From Mycobacteriaceae bacterium (GTDB taxonomy: Bacteria; Actinomycetota; Actinomycetes; Mycobacteriales; Mycobacteriaceae): DNA of 64,000 nucleotides. Location of the stretch: NCBI GenBank assembly GCA_019245755.1, contig JAFARC010000019.1, positions 1-64,000 on the forward strand, given 5' to 3'. Below are positions 40,878-50,895 of this stretch, one piece after another; position 1 is the first letter of the stretch, and every line of letters starts with the position of its first letter. The translations under genes and the position numbers were made by a program. The notes under the pieces are model-generated. The model had not been told where the DNA came from. It worked only from the letters and a program-made list of their open reading frames with translations, and did not search any database.

Positions 40878-41192
40878 TCACAGCCCCAACCCGCCGGCCA
40901 GCGGGCCCAACCGGCTCTGCGCCAGGATCGTCACCTGTTTGGACGCGTCGGCCAGCGCGCCGACGATCAGGTCCTGCAACGTCTCGAGGTCGTCGGGGTC
41001 GACCACCTTGGGATCGATCGCGACGGACACCACCTCGCCGCTGCCCTTCATCGTGACCTGCACCAGCCCGCCGCCGGCCTGCCCATGCACCTCGGTGTTG
41101 GCGAGCTGCTCCTGGGCTTGCATCAGCTGCTGCTGCATCTGCTGAGCCTGCGCCAGCAACGCCGACATGTCGGATGGCCCTTGGGGTTGCAT
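40878..41192 (-). CDS. YbaB/EbfC nucleoid-associated protein, 104 aa
   Basis: A small DNA-binding dimer of the YbaB/EbfC type, usually linked to dnaX and recR. It has a Gln/Met-rich helix ([21 protein letters not shown]) followed by the family core [22 protein letters not shown] and a C-terminal helix. The ATG at 41192 fits the conserved start MQPQG. It is directly upstream of recR. In M. tuberculosis an amidase gene (Rv3717, ami1) separates this gene from the SRPBCC gene; here only 157 nt lie between. Confidence 0.94.
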   Translation of the reverse strand: MQPQGPSDMSALLAQAQQMQQQLMQAQEQLANTEVHGQAGGGLVQVTMKGSGEVVSVAIDPKVVDPDDLETLQDLIVGALADASKQVTILAQSRLGPLAGGLGL

Positions 41193-41349
41193 CACGGTCC
41201 TCTTGACTGTTGGTCTCGACTTCGTTTCGGCGGCGGGTCGGCCTCCCAGCGTAGTCGTGACACGGGCCAGCTTGACGGCGACGCCACCGCGGTGGTGCAG
41301 GGCATCGCCGCCTTCCTCGCCACTCACTCCGCCCGGACCGACCGAAAAG

Positions 41350-41790
41350 TCAGGAGCCCTCCAGCTCCTTTTTCAGGTTGTTCAGCACTTCCGATTGAAT
41401 CCGCCGCAGCCCCAACGGCGCGAACGTCTTCTCGAAGAAACCCGCCACACCGCCCGCGCCTTGCCAGGCCGTCTTGACGGTGACGGTTGATCCGGTGCCC
41501 GCCGGCGCGACGGTCCAATTGGTCACCATCGTCGAGTTCGCGTCCTTTTCGATCACCGTGTGCCCGGCGACGTCCACGTTGGCCTGCACGTCACGCACCC
41601 GCGACTTGGTGGCCTGCAGCTTCCACGTCGCCACCGTGCCCTGGCCCTGGCCGCCCTGCACCACCTGGTAGTCGCGGTACTGCGGCGACAGGATCTTCGG
41701 TCGCACGTTCTGGTAGTCGGCGACAGCGGCGAGCACCGCGGCGGGTTCGGCGTTGATCAGAACGCTGCTGGACGCGCTGACCTGTCCCAT
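41350..41790 (-). CDS. SRPBCC (START-like) family protein (Rv3718c-like), 146 aa
   Basis: A soluble helix-grip protein of the SRPBCC superfamily that binds hydrophobic ligands. The sequence begins [28 protein letters not shown], the usual polyketide-cyclase-like start, and ends with an amphipathic helix ([18 protein letters not shown]). AAGGAG lies 9 nt upstream of the ATG. It is divergent from the FAD oxidase gene. The ligand is unknown. Confidence 0.9.
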   Translation of the reverse strand: MGQVSASSSVLINAEPAAVLAAVADYQNVRPKILSPQYRDYQVVQGGQGQGTVATWKLQATKSRVRDVQANVDVAGHTVIEKDANSTMVTNWTVAPAGTGSTVTVKTAWQGAGGVAGFFEKTFAPLGLRRIQSEVLNNLKKELEGS

Positions 41791-41845
41791 CAGGTAAAAC
41801 TCCTTCGTGCTGCGGCGAGCGGTCGCATCGACTGCGGCCGCGCAC

Positions 41846-41858
41846 TAGCGTATATGCG
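41846..41858 (+). promoter_or_regulatory. -10 hexamer TAGCGT, leaderless promoter
   Basis: TAGCGT at 41846-41851 ends 6 nt before the GTG at 41858, the start of the FAD-binding oxidoreductase gene. Confidence 0.4.
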
Positions 41859-43312
41859 TGCCGATTCCCGACACGCACCGCGCACTACCCGCAGAGACCA
41901 TCGACACAAACCCCAGAAAGAAACCCGAAACGAACCCCGGAACCGCCCCCGAGGCAGACCCCCAAACACCCTCCGCATACGCCGAGGGTGTGCGTCGGCT
42001 GGTCACAAGCTACCGCCGAATTCCCCGGACGGCGTCCGTGCGGCTGGCCAAGCCGACGTCGAACCTGTTCCGCGCCCGCGCCAAACGCACCGCACCCGGC
42101 CTGGACACCTCCGGTCTGTCGAGCGTGATCTCGATAGACCCGTACAACCGCACCGCCGACGTCGCGGGCATGTGCACCTACGAAGACCTGGTGGCCGCGA
42201 CGCTGCCGTACGGGTTGTCGCCGTACGTGGTCCCGCAGTTGAAGACAATCACGCTCGGCGGGGCGGTGAGCGGGCTGGGCATCGAATCGGCGTCGTTCCG
42301 CAACGGCCTGCCCCATGAGTCGGTACTGGAGATGGACATCCTCACCGGCTCCGGCGAGATTGTCACCGCCTCGCCCGACAAGCACGCCGACCTCTACCGT
42401 GGCTTCCCGAATTCGTATGGCACGCTTGGTTATTCGACCCGGTTGAAGATCCAGCTGGAGCCGGTGAAGTCGTTCGTGACGCTGCGGCACCTGCGGTTTC
42501 ACCGGCTGGCAGACCTGATCTCGACGATGGACCGCGTCATCGAGACCGGCGGCCTCGACGGAGTGCAGGTCGACTACCTCGACGGTGTCGTGTTCGGCGC
42601 GGACGAGAGCTACCTGTGCCTGGGCGTGCAGACCACCACACCGGGCCCGGTCAGCGACTACACCGGGCAGCGCATCTATTACCGCTCCATTCAGCACGCC
42701 GAGGGCGAGAAGGCCGACCGGCTGACCATCCACGACTACTTCTGGCGCTGGGACACCGACTGGTTCTGGTGCTCCCGGGCGTTCGGCGCACAGAATCCGC
42801 GCCTGAGGCGGCTGTGGCCGCGGCGCTACCGTCGCAGCAGCTTCTACTGGAAGTTGCTGTCCTACGACCAAAAGTTCCACATCTTCGATCGCATCGAGAA
42901 ACGCCCGCGCGAACGTGTGGTGCAGGACGTCGAGGTGCCGATCGAGCGCTGCGCCGAATTCCTGGAGTGGTTTCTGGCCAACGTGCCGATCGAACCGGTC
43001 TGGCTGTGCCCGTTGCGGTTGCGTGACTCCGACGGCTGGCCGCTGTATCCGCTGCGGCCCGGCCGCACGTACGTCAACGTCGGGTTCTGGTCGTCGGTGC
43101 CCGCACTCACCACACCGGGCGAGGCCAACCGGCGCATCGAAGCCAAGGTCAGCGAACTCGACGGGCACAAATCGCTGTATTCCGACGCGTTTTATTCCAA
43201 GGACGAGTTCGATGAGCTCTACGGCGGGGAAACCTACAAGACGTTGAAGAAAACCTACGATCCCGAATCCCGCTTCCTCGACCTCTACGCGAAGGCGGTG
43301 CAGAGACGATGA
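41858..43312 (+). CDS. FAD-binding oxidoreductase (Rv3719-like), partner of a fatty-acid methyltransferase, 484 aa
   Basis: A PCMH-type FAD enzyme. The FAD domain covers about residues 85-215: SVISIDPYNRTADVAGMCTY, VVPQLKTITLGGAVSGLGIE and FPNSYGTLGYSTRL. The C-terminal half contains many Trp and Tyr residues (YFWRWDTDWFWCSRAF). The gene overlaps the next one by 4 nt (ATGA). This FAD enzyme plus CFA-type methyltransferase pair matches the bfaAB/tmsAB arrangement that makes 10-methyl branched (tuberculostearic-type) fatty acids, where the flavoprotein reduces a 10-methylene intermediate. The assignment is by analogy. The first 45 residues are a polar, Pro-rich extension. Confidence 0.85.
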   Translation: MPIPDTHRALPAETIDTNPRKKPETNPGTAPEADPQTPSAYAEGVRRLVTSYRRIPRTASVRLAKPTSNLFRARAKRTAPGLDTSGLSSVISIDPYNRTADVAGMCTYEDLVAATLPYGLSPYVVPQLKTITLGGAVSGLGIESASFRNGLPHESVLEMDILTGSGEIVTASPDKHADLYRGFPNSYGTLGYSTRLKIQLEPVKSFVTLRHLRFHRLADLISTMDRVIETGGLDGVQVDYLDGVVFGADESYLCLGVQTTTPGPVSDYTGQRIYYRSIQHAEGEKADRLTIHDYFWRWDTDWFWCSRAFGAQNPRLRRLWPRRYRRSSFYWKLLSYDQKFHIFDRIEKRPRERVVQDVEVPIERCAEFLEWFLANVPIEPVWLCPLRLRDSDGWPLYPLRPGRTYVNVGFWSSVPALTTPGEANRRIEAKVSELDGHKSLYSDAFYSKDEFDELYGGETYKTLKKTYDPESRFLDLYAKAVQRR

Positions 43313-44625
43313 CGACGTTTCGAGAGCGCACTGTAGGCACGTCGGCAAATGGAAAGATGACGCTGGCCGAGATCCTCGAGGTGTTCGCCGGCGGCCGGTT
43401 ACCGCTGCGCTTCACCGCCTACGACGGCAGCACCGCGGGTCCGGAAGACTCGCCGCTGGGGCTGGACCTGCGCAGCCCGCGGGGCGCCACCTACCTGCTG
43501 ACCGCGCCCAGCGATCTGGGCCTGGCCCGGGCCTACGTCTCGGGTGATCTCGAACCCCACGGCGTGCACCCCGGCGACCCGTATCCGCTGCTCAGCGCAC
43601 TGGCCCACAAGCTCGAGTTCCGAAGACCGCCGGCGTGGGTGCTGGCCAACATCGTCCGGTCCGTCGGGATCGAACACCTCAAGCCGATCGCGCCGCCCCC
43701 GCAGGAGACGCTGCCCCGGTGGCGCCGCATGGCCGAGGGATTGCGGCACAGTAAGCATCGCGACGCCGAGGCCATCCACCATCACTACGACGTGTCCAAC
43801 TCGTTCTACGAGTGGGTGCTGGGCCCGTCGATGACCTACACCTGCGCGTGCTATCCCCACCCCGACGCCACGCTGGAGCAGGCACAGGACAACAAGTACC
43901 GGTTGGTGTTCGACAAGCTGCGGCTCAAGCCCGGCGACCGGTTGCTAGACGTCGGCTGCGGCTGGGGCGGCATGGTGCGCTATGCCGCGCACCACGGCGT
44001 CAGGGCGATCGGCGTGACCCTGTCGGCCGAGCAGGCCGGCTGGGCGCAGGACAAGATCGCCGAGGAGAAATTGACCGACCTCGCCGAGGTGCGCCACGGC
44101 GACTACCGCGACGTCGCGGAGTCGGAGTTCGACGCGGTGTCCTCCATCGGGCTCACCGAACATATCGGCGTCGCGAACTACCCGTCCTACTTCGGCTTCC
44201 TGCAGGACAAACTCCGCGCTGGCGGGCTGCTGCTCAACCACTGCATCACCCGTCACGACAACCGGCACAGCGCCACCGCGGGCGGGTTCATCGACCGCTA
44301 CGTGTTCCCCGACGGTGAGCTCACCGGCTCCGGGCGCATCATCACCGAGGTACAGAACGTCGGGCTCGAGGTGCTGCACGAGGAGAACCTGCGCCACCAC
44401 TACGCGATGACGCTTCGCGACTGGTGCGCGAACCTCGTCGAGCACTGGGACGCGGCGGTCCAGGAGGTCGGGCTGGGCACCGCGAAGGTGTGGGGGCTGT
44501 ACATGGCCGCCTCACGAGTCGGCTTCGAGCACAACTCGATTCAGCTGCATCAGGTGCTCGCGGTCAAGCTGGACGATCACGGCCGCGACGGCGGGCTGCC
44601 GCTGCGGCCGTGGTGGGAGCCCTAG
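43309..44625 (+). CDS. cyclopropane-fatty-acid-synthase-family methyltransferase (Rv3720-like), 438 aa
   Basis: A SAM-dependent methyltransferase acting on unsaturated phospholipid acyl chains. The long N-terminal domain (1-150) is typical of bacterial CFA synthase. The catalytic part has HHHYDVSNSFYEWVLGPSMT, YTCACYPHPDATLEQAQ, the SAM site LLDVGCGWGGMVRYAA and SSIGLTEHIGVANYP. Given its coupling to the FAD enzyme, 10-methylation of oleate-type chains is the most likely activity; cyclopropanation is the alternative. Its TAG stop overlaps the convergent dnaX stop in a shared CTAG. Confidence 0.9.
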   Translation: MTTFRERTVGTSANGKMTLAEILEVFAGGRLPLRFTAYDGSTAGPEDSPLGLDLRSPRGATYLLTAPSDLGLARAYVSGDLEPHGVHPGDPYPLLSALAHKLEFRRPPAWVLANIVRSVGIEHLKPIAPPPQETLPRWRRMAEGLRHSKHRDAEAIHHHYDVSNSFYEWVLGPSMTYTCACYPHPDATLEQAQDNKYRLVFDKLRLKPGDRLLDVGCGWGGMVRYAAHHGVRAIGVTLSAEQAGWAQDKIAEEKLTDLAEVRHGDYRDVAESEFDAVSSIGLTEHIGVANYPSYFGFLQDKLRAGGLLLNHCITRHDNRHSATAGGFIDRYVFPDGELTGSGRIITEVQNVGLEVLHEENLRHHYAMTLRDWCANLVEHWDAAVQEVGLGTAKVWGLYMAASRVGFEHNSIQLHQVLAVKLDDHGRDGGLPLRPWWEP

Positions 44626-46289
44626 GGCCCGTCAATGCGACGGGCCCCGAGCTCGTTCTGCAACAGCTCCAGCGCGGCCTCCTCCGGATCGCGCCGCGGC
44701 GGATGGGCGGCATCGTCGCTGGCCGCCTCGGCGAGCATGCGTTCCTCTTCGGCGCGCTGAGCCTGCCCAACCGGCTTGGCAGCCGACGTCGCGGCAGGCT
44801 CGCCGGTGCCCACCTCATAGCGCACCCGCCAGTCCACGCCGAGCGCATCCTTGAGCGCGTCCTCGATGACCGCCGCGTTGCGCTGCTCGGCGAGCCGCTT
44901 GGCCAGCGGCGCCGACTGGTGCATGAGCACCAGCGTGTTGCCCTCGACCGCGCGCACGAATGCGCCGGCCAGCATCACATCGAGCGTGCGGCTGCGCTCG
45001 CGGACCTTCTCCAGCACGGTGGTCCATTGCCGCCGCACCGCGGCGGCCGCGTCGGCGTCGGCGGTCACCGACGGAACCGGCACCGGCCGCGTGCCGGGCG
45101 CCGGAACCTCGGACGGGATCGGCATGTCGAGCCGCGTCTCGATGCGCTCCACCCGCTGCAAGAGGGCCGATTCGGTGTCCGACGCCGACGGCAACAGCAG
45201 CCGCGCGCACACCACTTCCAGCAGCAGCCGCGGGGCCGTCGCGCCGCGCATCTCGCCAAGGCCCGCGTGCACCACCTCGGCGTAGCGAGTCAACGTCGCC
45301 GCGCCGATCCGCGCGGCCTGATCGCGCATCCGGTCCAGGACGTCACCGGGAGCGTCGACGACCCCGCGCACCGCAGCATCGGGAACGGCCTGCAGCACGA
45401 TCAGGTCCCGAAACCGTTCCAGCAGGTCAACCGCGAAACGTCGCGGGTCGTGACCGGCGTCGATCACCGATTCCACCGCCCCGAACAGGGCGGCGGCGTC
45501 ACCGGCCGACAGCGCGTCGACCGCGTCGTCGATCAGCGCGACGTCGGTGGCGCCGAGCAGCGCCAACGCGCGGGTATAGCTGATGCGGACGGCGCCCGAG
45601 CTGACCTGAGCGCCGGCCAGCAGCTGGTCGAGCACGCTCAACGTGTCCCGGGGTGAGCCGCCGCCGGCACGGATCACCAGCGGATACACCGCGTCGTCGA
45701 CGGTGATGCCCTCTCCCGCGCAGATTCGTTCGATCAGCGCCCGCATCGTGCGCGGCGCCAGCAGCCGGAACGGGTAGTGGTGGGTGCGCGACCGGATGGT
45801 CGGCAGCACCTTCTCGGGTTCGGTGGTGGCGAACACGAAGATCAGGTGTTCGGGCGGCTCTTCGACGATTTTCAGCAACGCGTTGAAACCCGCGGTGGTG
45901 ACCATGTGCGCCTCGTCGACGATGAAGATGCGGTAGCGCGACTGCGCAGGCGCGTAGAACGCGCGGTCGCGCAGCTCACGGGTGTCGTCCACGCCGCCGT
46001 GGCTGGCCGCGTCGAGCTCGATCACGTCGATGCTGCCCGGCCCGTTGGGTGCCAGCGCCACGCAGGAGTCACAGAGACCGCACGGTGTGGCGGTCGGACC
46101 CTTCTCGCAGTTCAGCGAGCGGGCCAAGATGCGCGCCGACGATGTCTTGCCGCAACCACGCGGCCCGGAGAACAGATACGCATGGTTGATCCGGCCCGCC
46201 TCCAGCGCGGTCGACAGCGGTTCGGTGACGTGCTCCTGGCCCACCACCTCGGCGAACGTCGCCGGCCGATATTTGCGGTACAGGGCCAC
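44622..46289 (-). CDS. dnaX: DNA polymerase III subunit gamma/tau DnaX, 555 aa
   Basis: The clamp-loader ATPase. VALYRKYRPATFAEVVGQEHV is the universal start. Walker A is SGPRGCGKTSSA, the zinc module has CGLCDSC, the Walker B region is IFIVDEAHMVTTAGFNALLK, and the SRC-type motif follows in TIRSRTHHYPFR. The C-terminal tau part (about 400-555) is Pro/Ala-rich, ending NELGARRIDGP. GTG 46289 gives 555 residues, slightly shorter than the M. tuberculosis protein. It is divergent from nothing and lies 37 nt after the aspC stop on the same strand, so the two may be co-transcribed. Confidence 0.96.
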   Translation of the reverse strand: MALYRKYRPATFAEVVGQEHVTEPLSTALEAGRINHAYLFSGPRGCGKTSSARILARSLNCEKGPTATPCGLCDSCVALAPNGPGSIDVIELDAASHGGVDDTRELRDRAFYAPAQSRYRIFIVDEAHMVTTAGFNALLKIVEEPPEHLIFVFATTEPEKVLPTIRSRTHHYPFRLLAPRTMRALIERICAGEGITVDDAVYPLVIRAGGGSPRDTLSVLDQLLAGAQVSSGAVRISYTRALALLGATDVALIDDAVDALSAGDAAALFGAVESVIDAGHDPRRFAVDLLERFRDLIVLQAVPDAAVRGVVDAPGDVLDRMRDQAARIGAATLTRYAEVVHAGLGEMRGATAPRLLLEVVCARLLLPSASDTESALLQRVERIETRLDMPIPSEVPAPGTRPVPVPSVTADADAAAAVRRQWTTVLEKVRERSRTLDVMLAGAFVRAVEGNTLVLMHQSAPLAKRLAEQRNAAVIEDALKDALGVDWRVRYEVGTGEPAATSAAKPVGQAQRAEEERMLAEAASDDAAHPPRRDPEEAALELLQNELGARRIDGP

Positions 46290-46326
46290 GTTCAGCAGGC
46301 TACCGACACCCGGTGACGCATACCGT

Positions 46327-47777
<1,451 letters not shown>

Positions 47778-47781
47778 GGAG

Positions 47782-47787
47782 AGTGTA
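47782..47787 (-). promoter_or_regulatory. ffs: -10 hexamer TACACT of the 4.5S RNA gene
   Basis: On the minus strand TACACT lies 4 nt before the predicted first base of the SRP RNA at 47777, a plausible sigma-A -10 position. Confidence 0.4.
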
Positions 47788-47833
47788 GTACCTGCCCGCG
47801 CGGTGACCGCCGGACCGCGGTTTGGGGGTCGGT

Positions 47834-47839
47834 TACCAT
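47834..47839 (+). promoter_or_regulatory. -10 hexamer TACCAT of the tRNA-Ser gene
   Basis: TACCAT ends 7 nt before the first base of the tRNA at 47847, which would give a transcript with little or no 5' leader. Confidence 0.35.
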
Positions 47840-47846
47840 GGCCGAC

Positions 47847-47932
47847 GGAGGATTCGCCTAGTGGCCTATGGCGCTCGCCTGGAACGCGGGTTGGGTTGAT
47901 AGCCCTCGCGGGTTCAAATCCCGCATCCTCCG
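47847..47932 (+). tRNA. tRNA-Ser (anticodon GGA)
   Basis: The acceptor stem GGAGGAT (47847-47853) pairs with ATCCTCC (47925-47931), with G as discriminator base. The anticodon stem CTCGC/GCGGG encloses the loop CTGGAAC with anticodon GGA at 47881-47883. A long variable arm, typical of serine tRNAs, and the T-loop GGTTCAAATC follow. CCA is not encoded. It reads UCC/UCU codons. Confidence 0.95.
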
Positions 47933-48001
47933 CACTCGGCACGGGGTGCGGCGAACAGAAAAATCGGTTGGTCGCGCCCGTGCCAACGACTGAGGAGGGG
48001 T

Positions 48002-48745
48002 ATGGGCCGCACTGTCGCGGTGATTTGGCACGCGTCGTTCTCGATCGCCGCCGGGGTTCTGTACTTCTTCTTCGTCCTTCCCCGCTGGCCGGAGCTCAGC
48101 GGCGACACCCCGCACACGCTGGGCACGGCGCTGCGGATCGTCACCGGTGCGCTGATCGGGCTGGCCGCGCTGCCGGTGGTGTTCACGCTGCTGCGCACCC
48201 GCAAGCCCGAGTACCGCACGCCGCAGCTGGCGCTGACCCTGCGGCTGTGGTCGATCATCCTGCACGTGCTCGCCGGTGCGCTGATCGTGGGCGCCGCGAT
48301 CAGTGAGATCTGGCTCAGCCTCGACGCCGCCGGGCAGTGGTTGTTCGGCATCTACGGCGCGGCGGCCGCGATTGCCGTTCTCGGCATCGCCGCGTTCTAC
48401 CTGGCGTTCGTCGCCGAGTTGCCGCCGCCACCGCCGCGGCCGCTGAAGAGCACTGCACGCACGCGAGGCTTGCGCAAGCCGAAGGAGGAGCAGGCGCAAC
48501 CGCCGGCCGCTGAAGCCGAGGAGACAGCCACCGAGGACCAGGCGCCGCCCGAAGAGCCGCCCGAAGAGCCGGCCGAGGTGAGCGCCGAGCAGGACCAGCC
48601 CACCGACGAGAAACAGGCTGGCGAGGAGCCTCCCGCAGCCGAGGACACCCTCGTCGCCGAACCCGCCCGCGGCGGGCTGCGCAACCGGCGGCCGCCCAAG
48701 ATCGGCGCCTCCCGGTGGCGCCGCAGCGGACGATTGGCTACTTGA
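48002..48745 (+). CDS. lucA: lipid uptake coordinator LucA (Rv3723-like), 247 aa
   Basis: A membrane protein that in M. tuberculosis stabilises the Mce1 and Mce4 transporters for fatty-acid and cholesterol uptake. Four hydrophobic segments cover about residues 5-142 (VIWHASFSIAAGVLYFFFVL, LRIVTGALIGLAALPVVFTL, LHVLAGALIVGAAI, IYGAAAAIAVLGIAAFYLAF). The C-terminal 100 residues are a charged, Pro/Glu-rich cytoplasmic tail ending in a basic patch (LRNRRPPKIGASRWRRSGR). GAGGAGGGG lies just before the ATG. It sits after the tRNA-Ser as in M. tuberculosis. The tail overlaps the convergent small gene by 8 bp. Confidence 0.88.
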   Translation: MGRTVAVIWHASFSIAAGVLYFFFVLPRWPELSGDTPHTLGTALRIVTGALIGLAALPVVFTLLRTRKPEYRTPQLALTLRLWSIILHVLAGALIVGAAISEIWLSLDAAGQWLFGIYGAAAAIAVLGIAAFYLAFVAELPPPPPRPLKSTARTRGLRKPKEEQAQPPAAEAEETATEDQAPPEEPPEEPAEVSAEQDQPTDEKQAGEEPPAAEDTLVAEPARGGLRNRRPPKIGASRWRRSGRLAT

Positions 48746-48992
48746 CGCCCGGCAGCCGGCGCAACGCGCGCAGTCCACGGGTCATCACGCGGGCGTAGCG
48801 GTCGGCGCGTACCCACGGCGGCACCCCCACCGGCAGCGCACGTTCGATCAACGATCGTCTGCGGCTCGGGCGCAGCATGACCTCGGCTCTCTCGGCGATC
48901 GGCCGCTGGGCCCAGCGGCGCTGGACCGCGCGGGCACGACCCGGTTCCGCCACCTCCGCGCGCCGGGCCAGGGCTTCCAGCAGCGGCGTCAT
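48738..48992 (-). CDS. small basic hypothetical protein, 84 aa
   Basis: A short Arg-rich protein (about 20 arginines in 84 residues) with helical character, starting MTPLLEALARRAEVAEPGRA and containing EVMLRPSRRRSLIERALPVG. No signal peptide or known domain. The ATG at 48992 was chosen because the frame further upstream overlaps the divergent hydrolase promoter. It converges on lucA with an 8-bp overlap. The coding call is moderate, and the function is unknown. Confidence 0.5.
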   Translation of the reverse strand: MTPLLEALARRAEVAEPGRARAVQRRWAQRPIAERAEVMLRPSRRRSLIERALPVGVPPWVRADRYARVMTRGLRALRRLPGVK

Positions 48993-49041
48993 GATGGCCC
49001 TATAGCCGATGATCGGTTCGCCCAACCGAACGAGCCGTACC

Positions 49042-50877
49042 GTGATCAACGTGCAGGCCACATTCGCGGGCCGGGTCGTCGCCTCAGTGGCGGTGGTGGG
49101 GCTGCTGCTGACCGGGTGCGGCGCCAACACCGCAGGTCGCGGGCCGTGTTCGGTCACCGATCAGCGCGACGTTCCGGCCCGCATGCGGGACGGCACCGTC
49201 CTGCGAGCCGACGTGCACCGGCCGACGACCTCACAGCCGGTACCGGTGATTTTGATGCGCACCCAGTACGGCAAGAGCGACGCTCAGGTCTCCCCGCCGC
49301 GGTACCAGTCGCCGGACTGGTTTGCTTCACACTGCTATCTCGTTGTGGTGCAGGACATTCGCGGCCAGGGTGACTCCGATGGCACGTTCTCGGAGTTCAC
49401 TCACGATCAGGACGACGGCTACGACTCGGTGGAGTGGGCGGCGGCGTTGCCGGGCTCCAACGGCAAAGTCGGCATGTACGGATCCTCCTACGTCGGCGCC
49501 ACCCAGTGGCTGGCCGCGGTGACCGCACCGCCTCACCTGGCGACGATCGTGCCCGCGAACACCGCTTCGGACTACTACGACGGCTGGACGTACGAAGGCG
49601 GCGAGTTCCGGCTGGCATTCGTGCTGCCCTGGGCGATCGGCATCGCCACCACTGCGGCGAGAAACCGTCACGACGACGCGGCCGTGCAGCAGCTCACCGC
49701 GGCGGCCGCCGACCCGACCAAGTCGATGAATTTCCGGCCATACGAAGATTTTGCGCCGATGCAGCCTAACGACGCGTATGTCGCGCAGTGGTACTTCGAT
49801 TGGATCCACCACAGTGCTCGAGACGACTTCTGGAAACAGTGGAGCATCCGCGACCGCTACCCGGCGGTGAAGGTGCCGGTGCTGGACTTCGAGGGCTGGT
49901 ACGACGCGTTCCTGGCCGGTGGCGTCGAAAACTTCGCCGGGATGGTGTCGCGCGGCGGAACCGACGCCGCGCGGCGCAACCAGCGATTGGTGATCGGGCC
50001 GTGGGACCACGTGAATTGGGGACGCCAAAACTCCACTCCCGCACCGCTGTTGAAACAGATCGGCGCGGTCGGCGACAGTCCGATCAACGAGTTGACGCTG
50101 GCCTGGTTCGACCACTTTCTCAAAGGGGAGCGCAACGACGCCTCCGGCCGGCCGCGGGTTGACTACTTCCTGATGGGCGCCGACACGTGGAAGACCGCGA
50201 CCGGCTGGCCGCTGCCGCAGACCCGGTGGACCCGCTACTACCTGGCCGGCGCCGGCGGCCTGCCGGCGCGCGCCGGTGCCCTGACGACGACGCCGGTCGC
50301 CGGGGCGCAGGCACCCGACATCTACACCTACGATCCGGCGAGCCCGGCGCCGAGCCTCGGGGGTCATTCGTGCTGCGGGGCGCAGACCGGTCCACAGGGT
50401 CCCTACGATCAGGCGCCCGTCGAGCAGCGCTCCGACGTGCTGGTCTACACCAGCGATGCCCTGAGAACCGACACCGAGATCACCGGCCCGATCACCGTCG
50501 ACCTGTGGGCGGCGTCGTCGGCGCCGGACACCGACTTCACCGCGAAGCTCGCCGTCCTCAAACCCGACGGGCAGGTCATCAACCTCAACAACGGCATCAT
50601 TCGGGCGGCCTTTCGTGACTCGCTGTCCGAGCCACAACCGATCACCCCCGGCCGGCCCACCGAATACCGAATCGCGGTCTGGCCGACCAGCTACCTGTTC
50701 CGGGCGGGCGACCGTGTCCGCGTCGAAATCTCCAGCAGCGATTACCCCCAGTTCGCACCGAATCCGAACACCGGCCGGCCGTTCGGTGAGAGCGCCGAGG
50801 AGCTTGCGGCGACGCAGACGATCTTTCACGACGCCCTGCACCCGTCGGACGTCGTGCTTCCGGTGATTCCCCGCTGA
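49042..50877 (+). CDS. lipoprotein CocE/NonD-family hydrolase, 611 aa
   Basis: An alpha/beta hydrolase of the cocaine esterase / X-Pro dipeptidyl-peptidase S15 family. A lipoprotein signal ends in the lipobox LLLTGC, so it is anchored outside the membrane. The hydrolase core has RDGTVLRADVHRP, VVQDIRGQGDSDG, the nucleophile Ser in GMYGSSYVGATQW and the late His in GPWDHVNWG. The C-terminal jelly-roll domain (about 430-600) is typical (TGPITVDLWAASSAPDTDF). GTG 49042 fits the signal peptide; an earlier ATG at 49009 is possible. The substrate is unknown. Confidence 0.9.
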   Translation: MINVQATFAGRVVASVAVVGLLLTGCGANTAGRGPCSVTDQRDVPARMRDGTVLRADVHRPTTSQPVPVILMRTQYGKSDAQVSPPRYQSPDWFASHCYLVVVQDIRGQGDSDGTFSEFTHDQDDGYDSVEWAAALPGSNGKVGMYGSSYVGATQWLAAVTAPPHLATIVPANTASDYYDGWTYEGGEFRLAFVLPWAIGIATTAARNRHDDAAVQQLTAAAADPTKSMNFRPYEDFAPMQPNDAYVAQWYFDWIHHSARDDFWKQWSIRDRYPAVKVPVLDFEGWYDAFLAGGVENFAGMVSRGGTDAARRNQRLVIGPWDHVNWGRQNSTPAPLLKQIGAVGDSPINELTLAWFDHFLKGERNDASGRPRVDYFLMGADTWKTATGWPLPQTRWTRYYLAGAGGLPARAGALTTTPVAGAQAPDIYTYDPASPAPSLGGHSCCGAQTGPQGPYDQAPVEQRSDVLVYTSDALRTDTEITGPITVDLWAASSAPDTDFTAKLAVLKPDGQVINLNNGIIRAAFRDSLSEPQPITPGRPTEYRIAVWPTSYLFRAGDRVRVEISSSDYPQFAPNPNTGRPFGESAEELAATQTIFHDALHPSDVVLPVIPR

Positions 50878-50882
50878 CCCCC

Positions 50883-50895
50883 TATGCTGAGCGGG
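50883..50895 (+). promoter_or_regulatory. -10 hexamer TATGCT, leaderless promoter
   Basis: TATGCT at 50883-50888 ends 6 nt before the GTG at 50895. It lies in the 17-nt gap after the hydrolase stop, so the downstream gene may have its own leaderless start. Confidence 0.4.

Noticed and set aside
44622..44625. Shared CTAG stop overlap between dnaX and the CFA-type gene as a regulatory feature
   Set aside because: Convergent stop overlap of this size is common in compact genomes and needs no special explanation.
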